NCBI RefSeq assembly: GCF_007655135.1
Contig: NC_045131.1
Coordinates: 3,100,001 to 3,164,000 of the forward strand
Length of the DNA: 64,000 bases
Source of the DNA: Punica granatum
Taxonomy: Eukaryota; Streptophyta; Magnoliopsida; Myrtales; Lythraceae
Direction: 5' to 3'
This document shows positions 47,301 to 59,974 of this stretch, in pieces. The translations under genes were made by a program, and so were the position numbers. Within the stretch, counting starts at the first letter, position 1; each line of letters opens with the position of its first letter. The notes below the pieces were generated by a model that saw only the letters and a program-made list of their open reading frames with translations, did not search any database and had not been told where the DNA came from.

Positions 47301-48026
47301 TCATCTGCTCCACCCCCCATGAGTGCTAGATCACAGGCAAGGGGAAGATTGGCATATGATTTAAATCTCAGGGGCAAAGACGGATCAAATTCTCATATGA
47401 TATGTTCAAACATGCATGACCGTGGAAGAAGCATCGGCAAACGAAAACCTCTCCTCCAGATTCTCTGCCAATTTGACCGTACTGATTTGTCGGGTCACCG
47501 TAGCTCGTGAAGGAATCTTATCTTTCCTCTTTTCGGAGCTTTCCCCCCCTTCTCTCTCTCTCTCTCTCTCTCTCTATCACTCTCACTCGTACACCTGGGG
47601 TCCTTCCTCTCAGCGGAAAACCGCTAGGGTGACCCGCGAAAACACGAGTTACCTGTCCTGCCCAGCGACACGTGTCACAGGGGGCCGGTTGGCGCTGCTC
47701 CCGTCTCATTGGCCCAATTTCCTTTTCGCCTCTGACGTTCAGCTTTGTCAGTCCACTGGCGGGAGGGCCCTTCATTCACGAGCTACGGTGACCGGCCGGT
47801 CGCCGTAGAGCTTCCCAGCCTTATTAAAGTGGAGTGGTTGCAACTTTCGTTTCGATTTCAGGGACGACTAATTAGGATAATAAATTGTTTTGTCAATTTG
47901 TTCCCCCTCAAGGATAAAGATGTAAAATCCATATGGGGCAAATCAATCAGAACGAGGAAGCAACAACAAATTAGTGTCGGAATTATGTAAATCAATAATT
48001 ATATTTCCTACTAATCTATATTATTA

Positions 48027-48071
<45 letters not shown>

Positions 48072-48454
48072 GATGATCCTCATAAATCTATAACGACACA
48101 ATATGATGAGAAGTATATAAGAATAAGGAGATCTGAAATGAATCCATGACTTATTGAATCGGACGACTACTATTATACTGAATTCTTTTTCTCCTTTATA
48201 TATTTATCATTTTAAATTTAATTGGGATATTTATATATAAAAACTCAAAGGAAAGCTCTTGAGTTCGAGTGGGCTGATCTCCATAGGCTTAACTTTCTTT
48301 CTTTTTCTTTTTCTTTTTTTTTTTTGGTGGTCTCGTAGGATGCTGTTGGTTCTTGCGTGCGCGAGTTCATTGTTCTATGTTGTACTCATTAGTGATTTTG
48401 GAGAAAATCACTTACTAAAAAAGTAATTTATGACAAGAGTAAGTTCCACAGATG
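47301..48454. other. Intergenic with microsatellites
   Basis: A CT microsatellite (about 47551-47575) is followed by a GC-richer stretch to about 47820. A TTA/ATT trinucleotide run lies at about 48019-48069. No gene seen. Confidence 0.55.
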
Positions 48455-49097
48455 TAGGAGTGGGCACTCATTGGAATGGTTCAGTTTTAGATGCAAACTG
48501 TGCCGGTCCTAAATTTTCGGAAATGAAAATTTCCTAACCGAAATCGATCTCGTAACTATATTAAAATCATAAATTCGTCCTAAAAAATAACCATTTTTCG
48601 GTTCGGTCCCAAATTAAGAAAATTAACCCTAAAGTATAAATTTACAAAGTCAAACCATTTTACGGGAGTGCAACCAACACTGAATAAAGTGTAAAAATAT
48701 AAAAACAAGCACGTTTATATACTAATCAAATTCTTACGAAATGCTAATTACACAAAAATATCAAAATTCCCATTATTACTCAACACCTCTCAATCTTCTA
48801 CATAATGACTAGATGTTTTTTGAGATTTTTTTTCCAACTTTTCTCTTAAGAAAAAAAGAAAGTGGAAATATTTAAACTCAAATCAATAAATAAATATAAC
48901 AAAATATATAATTTATATATTTTTACATATATTCAGGACGGTTATCCATGGTTTTTTAAAAATAGAAACCGTAACCGTCTCGAAACCAAATGATTTGAGA
49001 ATTTAGGAATCGAATTTTTCCCGAAACAAAATAATTTGGTTATTTTTCGATTCGGAACGGGACAGTTCATTAACCGGTTATTTTTTGCACGGCCCTA
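48455..49097. mobile_element. hAT-like nonautonomous element (643 bp)
   Basis: Terminal inverted repeats TAGGAGTGGGCA and (reverse complement of the right end) TAGGGCCGTGCA are flanked by 8-mers CACAGATG (48447-48454) and CACAGAAG (49098-49105), matching at 7 of 8. An 8-bp duplication with TAGGG-type ends is characteristic of hAT elements. The interior is AT-rich and non-coding. Confidence 0.8.
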
Positions 49098-49105
49098 CAC
49101 AGAAG

Positions 49106-49827
49106 TAGTTTATTTCTTGGTATTTGAGATGAGATGCTATTATAAAAATCAATTTCGTATGTTTGGCTACACTATGAGGGAAAAAAATTCCAAAAATAGG
49201 ATGTTCACAAAAAGAGAGAGAGAAAATGGATACACAACTAGCAACTGGGAGCTTCGTCGTGATCAACACCCACCCCTCAAGTTTCTCAATAGTCAGGTTT
49301 TGCCAACAATCCTGAGGGGGTGAGTAGTGGCCTGCAACTGTAGTCCCCAGCCATCAATTGGTCGCGATCTCAGAGATTCTCAATTAGGGGGGAAAAAAAC
49401 AAAAAGAGATTAGAGACTATCTAGGGTGAGGGGGGTCGTGGGCAACCCTAAAGCCATCAGCAATCCCTAAAGCCATTGGCAACCTCAAGGGGTTGGCGTA
49501 TTCACCACCACTTCTTGGAAGTAGTTGGTGACATCTGAGGCCGTTGTCAACTTCAAAGGGGTGGTTGTATTCACCACCACTTCTTAAGGATCATCAGCAT
49601 ATCTTGAGGTCACTGACAACTTTAAGGGGGAGAGTGTGACTGTCGAGAATGCACTCAACTCTAAAACATAGGAGATTTCAAATTTAAGATCTCAACTCTG
49701 GGAAGGAGGAGGGCTGTAGTCGACCATGGTGGGCTTGGCTAAGATTTACTAGTGACTTCTACGACCTTCAACATTAGCAATTATTTATTTTTCTAATTTT
49801 TAGTTGCGTTAATGGCTGTGGCATATG
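49106..49827. other. Intergenic, with a ~68-bp imperfect tandem repeat
   Basis: Three imperfect copies of a 67-69 bp unit start at about 49478, 49545 and 49614. Their shared features are (G)NCAACTTCAAGGGG, TATTCACCACCACTTCTT and a GAGGYCRYTG end; the third copy is partial. No gene recognised. Confidence 0.6.
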
Positions 49828-49835
49828 GTGCTAGC

Positions 49836-50404
49836 TAGGGGTGATCAGTTCCGAGTACCCTGTATTTTTCATGATACCCGGATCCTATCATGTAAGGGAC
49901 AAGTTCCAAAATTTTGGAACTAGACCCTACCTTGTTGAACACTGGAACCGGAACCTTTATTATATCACAGATTCCAGGTACCCTGTTAGAACCTGTAAAT
50001 TTTTTTCTCTCGCTAAATAAAACTGAAAATATGACATACATAATCAGTAATCACGTCAAATAGAATATCAACAAAATTTAGATTAATCCACAACAACAAA
50101 AAAATAATATATCTCATCAATCATTGACAAAATTAAACATCCATAATACGATCTCATACAACAAAGTGCCTCTTTTCTGATTCATTAGAGGAGCCAGTAA
50201 CTTTCCTCTTTTCTCTTTTTTTTTTAATAAATAATCAGTTTCGGGTATCCTGTAGGCAGGAATCAGAACCAGAATTGATTTTTACCAGTTCCTGATTTTA
50301 ATACCCGGAACCTATTATATTTTCAGTACGAGATATCCGGACCCTACCATAACGGGTAGGTTCTGACCGGTTTCGGATATACCCGGTACCCGTGCACACC
50401 CTTA
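49836..50404. mobile_element. hAT-like nonautonomous element (569 bp) with perfect 8-bp TSD
   Basis: Ends TAGGGGTGATCA and (reverse complement of the right end) TAAGGGTGTGCA are flanked by the identical 8-mer GTGCTAGC at 49828-49835 and 50405-50412. The interior repeats ACCCGG(A/T)ACC-type motifs near both ends, like the subterminal repeats of hAT elements. Non-coding. Confidence 0.88.
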
Positions 50405-50412
50405 GTGCTAGC

Positions 50413-51976
50413 ATCATTCATCAAGTGATCGGGCTTTCTCTCACTTTGAGAAATATTTGACGAAGATTTTTGTGGTAAAACATTTTTCTAAAATTTATAT
50501 CTGATTTTTCACTTTGATTGAAATATATTTAGTTGACTTTTGGACTTTCTGCTAAACCCAAGAAAATCAGGAAAATGATTTCCTTCCCCAAATGAACGGA
50601 GCATTATTACTCCTTGAGCTCTCTACATGCCATATATAGTAAAGTTCTCTTTTGAGTTGTTCTACATAGAAATTAACTTAAAATTCTCATCCAAAAATTA
50701 ACATAAAATTAGTTGATACCGCTAATAATAAATGTATTAGTTCAAAAGTCGAAATAGATATTACTTATAACTTTCCATTAGAAAATAATTGAAATATAAG
50801 ATTTTCAAAAGGAAAAAAAAATCACCAGAATGGTGGTCACTTAGACATTAAATATAACTAGAAGTAGGGTAACACTCACGCTTCGCTGCGAGAAGAGCAA
50901 ACAACAACTATCCTAAATATAATTATGATTTCAATGTAACCCATATTGTATAATAAATGTAATAAAGAAAATTGAATTTCATAATTAGAGTGATAAACAA
51001 AAAAACTAATATGGATTGGTTCAAATGATTCATCGCTTATTTCTTTTGAACAAGTACTCGAATTTGAGTCTTGTAAATAAAGAAATTTATGATTGGGAGA
51101 TTTTTATAAGCCCTTACAGGGTTTCCGAATAGTAGGACGCATATTGATTTTTTTTAAAAAAATCATGATGTAGTAGACAATGTTATCACGGCTTGCTACA
51201 TAATCATATAATAATTTGGGAGTTATATGCCATAAATAATACTAAGTAGAAGAAAATAAATGAAAATAATAATATAAATATGAGATAGAAAGCAAATTTA
51301 ATTACACGTTATAATTTGCTCTTAGATTTAGTGATAATATGATATTCATATGAGACATTTTTTAAGCTAATGCTACGCTATTAAAATTAACGTGATTGTC
51401 CAAGATGGGAGCGCTTTCATACCTTAGTGGGCCGACCCGACTCGACTAGATTAATCGGGCTCAATTAGGTTTTCAGATACCATAGTTCATATCGAAAAAA
51501 CTAACAGGATTGATAATAATTTATCAAAAGTTATTTTGGATATCTAAATCTAAAATTAGAAAAAGTGAAGAAATCAAAATTTTCCATTTCTTACATATTT
51601 TGTAACAGTCAAACTCTACATATTAACGTCTATAATTATTCTTTAAAAAATACAATTTCTTTGGCCTGCAAATCAATTTGACGGCCTTTGAGCCTAATTT
51701 GTTTAGACTTGCGTGCCTTGTAGTTTTTCAACTTTCAAGTTGATCATGACAAATAAAATATTGTAACTAAAAATGAAAAGAAATCAATATAAAAAATGAG
51801 AATTTTTTTAAAAAATATAACATATGAGAATATATCTAAAGATCTGTATAAAAAGAACTTTTATCTTTTTAATTAATTGACCCTTTAGATTAAATTTATT
51901 TAAAAAAATGTGGGATAGCAAATTAAAAGATGAAAGTGGGGTGGACTAAGTTTCAATTTGTCCATATATTTGAATT
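50413..51976. other. AT-rich intergenic, no gene seen
   Basis: No ORF with recognisable domains, no clear terminal repeats. A or T homopolymer runs of 6-10 bases are common. Confidence 0.6.
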
Positions 51977-52493
51977 GGGTAAATTCCCAAAAAAACACAA
52001 ACATTTATTCTTTTTTTCTAATTTTAACACGAACTTTTAATTTTGTCCAATAAAATCACAAACTTAGCAAAATGTTTCACCTTTGGCATGTTGTGGCACC
52101 ATACATTTCTAGCGGAAAAGCTTATGTGGACAGTTAACGGTGTCGACGTGGATAGCGATAGTCCATATTTGTTAACGTGGATAAAATTGTGGGCTCGCCC
52201 GACATTACTAACAACAGTGTTCTGTGATTGTGAGGACACGAATATGCTCAGATTTGGGGCTTTTCAGCTCTAAATAAGAGAAGTTTTTTAAACTTTCAAT
52301 TAGTCGTGAACTGTCGTTATCCACGTCGACACCGTCAACGGTCCATAGAAGCTTTTTTTGCTAGAAATGTCCAGTGAGCCCACGGCGTGCCAAACATGAA
52401 ACTATTTGCTAAGTTTGTGATTTTATTGGACAAAGTTAAAAGTTCGTGTTAATTTTTTTTAAGTGAAATTTGTATTTTTTTTTGGAATTTACT
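51977..52493. mobile_element. Large foldback MITE (~516 bp)
   Basis: The two halves are inverted copies. The left arm GGGTAAATTCCCAAAAAAAC pairs with the right end GGAATTTAC. Inner landmarks TGTCCAATAAAATCACAAAC and AGTTTGTGATTTTATTGGAC pair next. GGTGTCGACGTGGATA (left, about 52139-52154) pairs with TATCCACGTCGACACC (right, about 52318-52333). Between the arms lies a loop of about 125 bp. I could not define a target duplication with confidence. Confidence 0.82.
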
Positions 52494-53274
52494 CTTTGAA
52501 ATAAGTAGAAAATCTTCTTATCCCAATCACACTGTGAATCTGTATAAAATAGAGAGCATTCTCTTTTCCGGTCGATGATGATTTCATAAATAATACACAT
52601 ATATTAGCATTTTGACTTTTTTGAAAAAAAAGTGATAGAGAGTCAATAATATAATATATGGCCTCCTCGAAAATACATACCACTTTTCATTGTATCGATG
52701 GAGCATATTATAAAGCCATATAATTTCTTTTTTTTTTAATGGTAAGTAAGGCTGTATGATTCAAAGAAGGATAAAAATGAAAAAAAAATTAAAAGTTTAT
52801 TAAAAATTTTGGAAACAAAAGAAGGTGGTGATAATTGAATGAGCAATTTTAATGTATTGTTTGTTATTGTTATTGTTATATTATATAGAAGAAATTATTA
52901 ACCATCATAAAAAAATATAAAAAAAAGTAAAATTTTATTAGTTTGACACTTGGCCACAATGAACAACGAGAGCTATAGTCTATTAAAAGATTACTCTTTC
53001 GTTTAGATAATAATTCATGGTCATGTGTTTACTTATCAAAAAACTTCATGGTCATGTGTTTGGTAGTAGAATGGACAAGTAAGTATCTTCCTGAAAATGA
53101 TTTTGGTAGACAAACACACCATGGTATTATCATAATACGTGTAAAACCATCAAAATCTACATGAAAGGAATGTACTGAAGTATAATATCTAAAGGATATA
53201 TATTTATATCCTTTTGCAAATAATTGAATTCTTTGGACTGGCCACCGTCTGGAAGTGCAGTGATTAGAAACCAC

Positions 53275-53321
<47 letters not shown>

Positions 53322-55687
53322 CACGGGCCTATGGGTTGCATGCGGAGATTCGGTTAGTCCTTTGTATCGGTTGAGACAAGTATCCACGGCTACTCTTATT
53401 TTACTAATCTATTCGTCCCGATTAATTAATTATTGCCGACCATATCCTATTGGAATTATTAATTAAAATTTAAATCAATGGCAATAAAGTCCTGTTTGAT
53501 CAGAAAGCTGCCAACGGAGCTAAGAATCAAGGGTAGATTGCAGTTTATCCTAATCCTAGGAAGAAAGTTTAAAATTGGAAAATGCGCCCAACTTTGAGCA
53601 AAATAAAAGTTAACCCTTTAACTTTTGTATGGGTACCGATGCTTGGGGCCCATCCCATTCTCCCAAGAGCTTTGAGTGCGGTGGAAGCAAAACTTGTCTA
53701 TGCTTAAAGAATATATATATCCAACGAGGGTGATTTGGTGTAATTATACAAGTTACGATTCGAAACACTGAGATTTTGAATTTAATATTTATTAGTGAAA
53801 CTTGTATGTATATTTATTTAGATTTTTTATTTTTTACTAGATCATAAATTTTTTTATAATAAAAAAATAATGCGTTTACCAACGTAAGACGTCCATTACT
53901 ATATGTTAGTGCAACTTTTGTAATGAGTAGGTTCTGGTTGATGCGAGCCGCTCATATTATGTCAAATCCGACATTCGGAGAAGTATTATACATAATAGAT
54001 ACATGTGCTTCATTACACCGACGATATTATGTAATCTTATTCTCGAAACATCTCATCTTGGTTTCACAGTCCATCCTTGTGATTCATTACAAGGGAAAAC
54101 CGATCATTGTAGAACTTATGCATGCGTAATTAAATGTTAATATCGTGACTTCGTAAAATAAATGGTAAAAGTCATAGCATCATGAAATTCATTGAGACTG
54201 ATTATGTATTATGGGGCCATAGAGGAGGCCCCACTTGCCCTGCTCTACAAGCGAGGCCCCGGCCTCGTTCATGAGGAGGTGGACCACTTATCTCTACCAG
54301 CCATTACCTTATCTCTCCCTTCCATCGACAAATTGAGATGATGTTAGCTCACTATCTGCACCATCAATAGTTCTTTAGTTTTTTCTTTAAAAAATTTAAC
54401 ATAATTTATTAAAATCTTATTGCTTGACGTCACGTGAAGAGAAAGAATCACGTGAAAATCCGATACTTGTATCCATCACATCGACGGTGGACTGAATCTC
54501 ACGCGTTGACATGAGAAAGAGAGCACAAAAAGTAGAAGGGTAGACGCATGCCCCTCCTCTTTTTCCTAAATAATAATTATGGAGGGAGGGGGCCATAATA
54601 ATAATAACTCCACACAATAGAAAAAATAAATAAATAAAAAGGAGAACGGGGACCACCCTAGGTGGGCTTTTAACTCATTATATTGATTCACCAAAAAAAA
54701 AACTCTTTATATTGTCCTCTCTGTGTAATTTCCAATTTGACTATACATACAGACCGAGACGCATCCCCATGCAAACACTATTTCTTTTTTCGTTTTTAAG
54801 ATATATTTTTTTCGATTTAAAAAAAATACTCATTGATCTGATATAATAAAATATATATTTTAATAAAAAATAAATGAACATGAATAATTCATTATAAAAA
54901 TAAAATTTAAAATTTTTTAGTTAACGAGTAAAATATGTTAATTCACCACACAGTACACACTCTCTCTATAAACTTTAAAGAATATAATTTCATTATTTAT
55001 TACTGTCCTTTTCTCACCAACCAAACATAGACAAAGCTACCTTTCCTAGAATTTCAGTTCTGTTATCATTTCTCAATGAACATGTTGATGATTTACTGTT
55101 GTCAGCAACAATTAACCGTAGAATTTTCCACATTTATCGAATGGTGTAGACCATCTTTATCGACTGTTCATGACATGAATAGTTAAAACTTCCCACAATT
55201 AACTTGGTTTTTATCAAACCCTCTGATCTCTTCGGAATTGTCGGCTTCCGGTTTGTGTACGAGCTACGGTAACTCGCAGTATTACCACCCCTTCTTCGTT
55301 CACATAAAGGTGTCTGACAATCGCTTGAGATGAAGTCAAAGACCAGAGAGATCATCGTGCCTAGAATTAGTGGCTGATGTTGTTCGGAAGCCGGTTATTG
55401 CGTTTTGCACATTAGTATGAGAAGATTAGGAAACAAAAGAACGCAAATACCTGCCTTCATAAGCCAATAAGCTCAAGGTCGATATCAAAAGTAAAGTAAC
55501 ATGAATAACAGCCGAACGATCAGCGAATAGAAAGATGATAATTTTTCTGTCAAAGAAAATATGACAAAGTTTGACCAAAAAAAGCTAGCATACAAACAAG
55601 AAGCGCCACATTTCCGGCAACTTGCGATTCTTGATGAAGTTACAGGGTCAAGTGCTTATCGGATAAAATTAATTCTTCAAACTGCTG
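52494..55687. other. AT-rich intergenic, no gene seen
   Basis: Includes a (TA)n run at about 53279-53318 and many short A/T runs. The last few hundred bases should hold the 3' UTR and 3' flank of the sterol reductase. I see no other gene. Confidence 0.6.
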
Positions 55688-58600
55688 CTAATAGACATAA
55701 GGCAATATCCTCCAAGGGACAAATTTTCGATACTCGGCCCATATTTCCCGGTATTTCTCTGCACAGCGAGCTTCGTCTCTTCTTTCTCTCCATATCAGTA
55801 GGATGAGAAGATATATGGGATAGAAGTACGGCACCGGTGAACTGCATGTGAGAACAATTCTCAGGATATGTGACCAAACCGAAATTCTATCAACTTCAAA
55901 GTATAGATGGAGTACAAGTTTTTCACCTTATTCCGCAAGGCAAACTGAAGGAGAGTGCCAGCAATAGGTCTCCAAGGTAATTACAGTGCCTTGCTATCCC
56001 CCTTCAGCCAAAAGGGCAAAAATGTTACGGAATATCACTGTCCATGGTATTGTGTTTACGCAGGTTCTTGAGAAGGTTAACTTGGAAAAGATTGTCATGT
56101 TACCAATAACCAGAAGCTAGCAACTTCCCACCGATAACCTTTGGAGGCTGACCCCATATATGAGCTTTCGGGTTCTTCTTGAACACGTGCTTTTGCTTGT
56201 TAGCTCCTCGAAAAACCACATACCTGTTCGAGTTTTATCCCATTGCGACCATATTATGTCAAGATGTCATTGCAGCAGATTTTAATTCGGTAAAGCAAAA
56301 TAGCTATCATAAGAGTGTTACCCAAGGAGAAATACGAGACAATTTGCTATGATAGCAGCTGTTGTTAGCTCTACCTTGTTCTTCAAAAGCCACCAGCCCT
56401 GTATCAGAAATGCCAAGTTAGTCCATCAGATACAAATTCATAATATTCTTACCTGTTCATCACTTCACCTAATAAGTTGATTTAGTTTAGCCACTGCCTT
56501 AAAATTGGAAATGCAAGGACAAATGTTTACCAAGAACTTATCGCATGCTCTTAACTCCTTTCATTTTTTTCTTTTTCCCTTTCTTTCTTTCCCTGTCCAG
56601 TGGCCATATAGCACAATTATTGTTTAATCTTCATCGCCTAGTCTCAAATTACTTGCCTGAATGCTAAAGGTGAAAGGGATCCACACAAGATCTCCAAAGA
56701 CCAGCATAAACCCCAATCTCTCTGCAATGATATCCCATCTGTAGAACGCGGGAAATGACGAGAAACAACAAAAGATGAACAAGAAACTTAGATATATTCT
56801 TTCAAACAATATGAAAAACTACACATGATGTCTGTATATCTGTTAAAACTAATAAGTAGAAAATGCAACAAAGAATTGACTTACGTGGAGGTCATATACT
56901 CCTCATAGATGAAGTAGTCCATGATGTATAGCTGAAAAATAAAATACTAAGTAAATTTGTAGAAGCAGAATAATTGTGATTAAGTGAAAATGGGAAGTCA
57001 CATTACTGCACAGAACAGCTGATAGAGGATCGTCGATTGGTTAAGATTAGCTTCTAATATACTTCTTCCTAAAACTGATAGGTTGATAAGCAGCCACCCC
57101 ATCATTCCAGCTCGTACAAAGAAAAATCTGCGGAAGATTAAAATATGTATGTTATTTTGTGCAAGTTCAGATTATAAGTACGTGTACACAGGTAGGAAAA
57201 TACGTAAATTATTGTTTAGCTCTAGATAAGTTCAAGACCGAAGTACATACTTGAGGTCTATTCCCATGAATTTTGGGTTTAGTTGTATCCCGAACCACCT
57301 GTAGATTGATAGAAAGGCTACGATTCAATTTAGATAATTTCCTAAATGCTACCATGCGTACTATGAGTGCATGTATTAGTAGATACTAAAATGCCATCTT
57401 AGTATTGATCTATCATTCTTAGATCTAGATTTCTTTGGCCATCTAATTGGTATACAGTGCTCTTTTAGATGCAGATAAAATATAAATTGGCCAAATTATA
57501 TAGATGGATCATTAGTAATAAAAGTACCAGTCATGAACAAAGTTTCCCGACACATGGGGCTTTAGAGAGGAACTCTGATTAGCCGACTTAAGACCAGCAG
57601 CATAGAGGAGTAATGTCACCTGACATTCAGAAGAGCAACAACCGAAGAAAATTAACTGATAAGATATCGCAAACACAACCCTCATTATGATCTTATATAT
57701 TCTACTTGGAATATACTTTTCACACGCGATCCTTGATCATGAGCTCATATGAGCAGGGAGACGTACAACAGGCAAATGTGCCAAAGCTTAATTTTTCCAC
57801 ATCTAATCCATTTCCTTTCAGTCAATAACGAGCAATTAACTTTCTGGAATAGGCAGATAATGGTAACACCACAAGCTTTTCACTGTAACAGGTGTTGATT
57901 TTCTACTTTGCCACTAAAATGAAAACACGCTAAGAAAAATCAGATGATTCCTCTTCATTCTTTTGAGTAAGAGAACAGATTGTATCAATGAAAGCATCAA
58001 CAGGAAAGATGAAAACTTTTCCATGACTCACAAGGACGCTGAAAATAAATGTTGCTGACAGTAGCTCAAGCCCTCTATCTGCAATTATCTGCAAATGATG
58101 AAACCTCAAGAGTCAGGCCTACATGGGCGCTACAAGTCATACTATTATTAAACCCTAGCATATACTTAAACAGTGGATAGCCATAGGAGGAAAAGGCGTG
58201 AAGTAAGAGCAACCAGTAAAAAATGGTCCTTCTATTATCATCGAATGCTTCTTTCCACCTTATATTTTGACCAGGAACCTGAACTGATCCTCGAAACATA
58301 CAATCCGGCAAAAGTAAAAGGACTGAGAATCACTATTTCCGCGGAATATATGCTACCACAGCAAACCACCTCAATCCGTGCATTCATGTATTATAAATTT
58401 ATAAGCATGATATGCTGGAATGCCCAATAGTTAGGCAGACTGGAGCTGAATAGAATACCAACTACATCGTGATTAGTTCTGAGGACGCAACAGGTAAAAA
58501 TGCAACAACTTGAATCGATTACATACGGTGGGTTTGATGAAATTCATCCAAGAACCAAGACCGAGCAGCCCGACCAGCAAAAGAAGTGATAAAAGCCCTG

Positions 58601-59025
58601 AAAAGGTAACAAACCCAGGAGGAATGTGATCAAACAACAGTCAATCATCTAATCAGAAGAAGACAAAAAAGAACACCCAACTCCAAATTCACTGCAAAAA
58701 GAAATCTTGCATCAGAAGCTCAGCCTCAGCGTGATGAGAACAGGGCACAGACCGTTGCAACGATAATGGAGTCGGGTCCCATCCTGCAGAACCGCCCCGG
58801 GAACAACCTTCCCGGGCAATATGGATCCGACAACCGCCAAGTAAGTGAAGAATGTCCCCAGTATAGCAACCTGACAGCGTCAGCAATAATGTGGTCGGAA
58901 CCAAAGAAGCTGAAAGAGCAGATAAGAGTGTGGGGACTTGAATTGGGAAGGGAGAGCCAAAAGGGTCCACTCACAGAGGTCCAGGAGGGGACGAGAGCGG
59001 GAAGGATGGCGAGAGTCAGATCCAT
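55688..59025 (-). CDS. FK: Sterol C-14 reductase (FACKEL/HYD2 type)
   Basis: An ER membrane enzyme of the ERG24/lamin-B-receptor family. It uses NADPH to reduce the C14-15 double bond left by CYP51 in plant sterol synthesis. Thirteen exons: 59025-58975, 58870-58753, 58597-58527, 58088-58032, 57619-57528, 57298-57251, 57127-57007, 56931-56885, 56738-56657, 56398-56322, 56223-56104, 56001-55927 and 55841-55688. They total 1,113 nt (370 aa, against 369 in Arabidopsis), with all phases consistent. Seen in sequence: [17 protein letters not shown] near residue 30, [48 protein letters not shown], the signature [11 protein letters not shown] and the C-terminal PWRILPYVY. Hydrophobic segments fit a multi-pass protein. 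Intron 9 uses a GC donor (CAG|GCAAGT). The start is the ATG at 59025, giving the family's usual N-terminus. A tRNA gene lies divergently 232 bp upstream. Confidence 0.96.
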
Positions 59026-59256
59026 TTCTTGATGGGGTTTGACTGAGGAAGAGAAGCGTTGTTCGGAGATATTAACTATCACTGTCCCGGCTCAGCAGAG
59101 CAGATGGCTGCTGCTGATGACGATGCAAATACATAGATCACTCTCAACAGTCTCAGCTCTCTTAGATCGTATCGAAATGGTGCCCCGCGCGCGAGTTCTT
59201 GGACTCTCTTTCTTTCCTGTACAAAAAAATTAATTCAGAAAAGAGGGCAAACGGAA
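59026..59256 (-). promoter_or_regulatory. Compact upstream region of the sterol C-14 reductase, shared with a divergent tRNA
   Basis: Only 231 bp separate the reductase start codon from the first base of the tRNA-Leu gene on the other strand. The 5' UTR and core promoter must therefore lie here or reach across the tRNA. I see no obvious TATA box on the minus strand. Confidence 0.5.
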
Positions 59257-59339
59257 GCAGGTTTGCCCGAGAGGTTAAGGGGGAAGACTTAAGATCTTCT
59301 GCACATAAGTGCGCGTGGGTTCGAACCCCACAGCCTGCA
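59257..59339 (+). tRNA. tRNA-Leu(UAA)
   Basis: 83 nt. The acceptor stem GCAGGTT pairs with AGCCTGC, with discriminator A at 59339. The anticodon stem GAAGA/TCTTC encloses the loop CTTAAGA with anticodon TAA at 59290-59292. A long variable arm, as expected for leucine tRNA, is followed by the T arm GTGGG-TTCGAAC-CCCAC (internal B box). There is no intron. CCA is not encoded, as usual for nuclear genes. A T run (TTTTTT at 59346-59351) follows and can end RNA polymerase III transcription. Confidence 0.96.
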
Positions 59340-59974
59340 ATTTCCATTTTTTACTTTTAACCTTTCTTTTTATATTTTTGGATTGAAATTTTCCAGATGA
59401 TAATGAGTCTACAAAAAAAAAAAGAAACTTTCTAGTAAATTAGTAAATTAGCTTTACTTCAAAATGTAATCCAAGTCGATCGAGAGGACTTAATTTACGC
59501 AAACGTGTACTCTTATCAGCATATGTACTTGGTTATTATCAACTTGTGTGTGCGGACCAGTCTGCTATTTCACTTTATGAGTGATTTGAACATAACATCG
59601 ATAACACGCATAGATGCTTCCCAGGTCGAATCACCTCACAAATGTAAGTTCTAGTTAACACGAACCATAAGAAACTAAATAGGTAGCCAGAAAACGTCCA
59701 ATTCATCAATGAAGCAAATACGTACCACATAAATTCCAAACAACACAGCGAACCAACTATAATCTATATATATATACACATACATACATACATACATACA
59801 TACATACTGTTACCGTACTCCAGTACAATCGGGAGCAAATGATATAATATAATTCACGTAGCTAGTAAAAAATGAGAGAAAACAATAGAGTTTGGACAGT
59901 ATTTTTTATTCACTTGTCATCTCCAAGCTAGACGAAATGGATCGAAGAACATATTGAATTTCAATAAGGATTGA
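59340..59974. other. Intergenic with TACA microsatellite
   Basis: A (TACA)n run lies at about 59775-59807. No gene seen. Confidence 0.6.

Noticed and set aside
47416..47808. 130-codon plus-strand ORF across the CT microsatellite
   Set aside because: Runs through a simple repeat (poly Ser-Leu) and shows no recognisable domain or splice structure.
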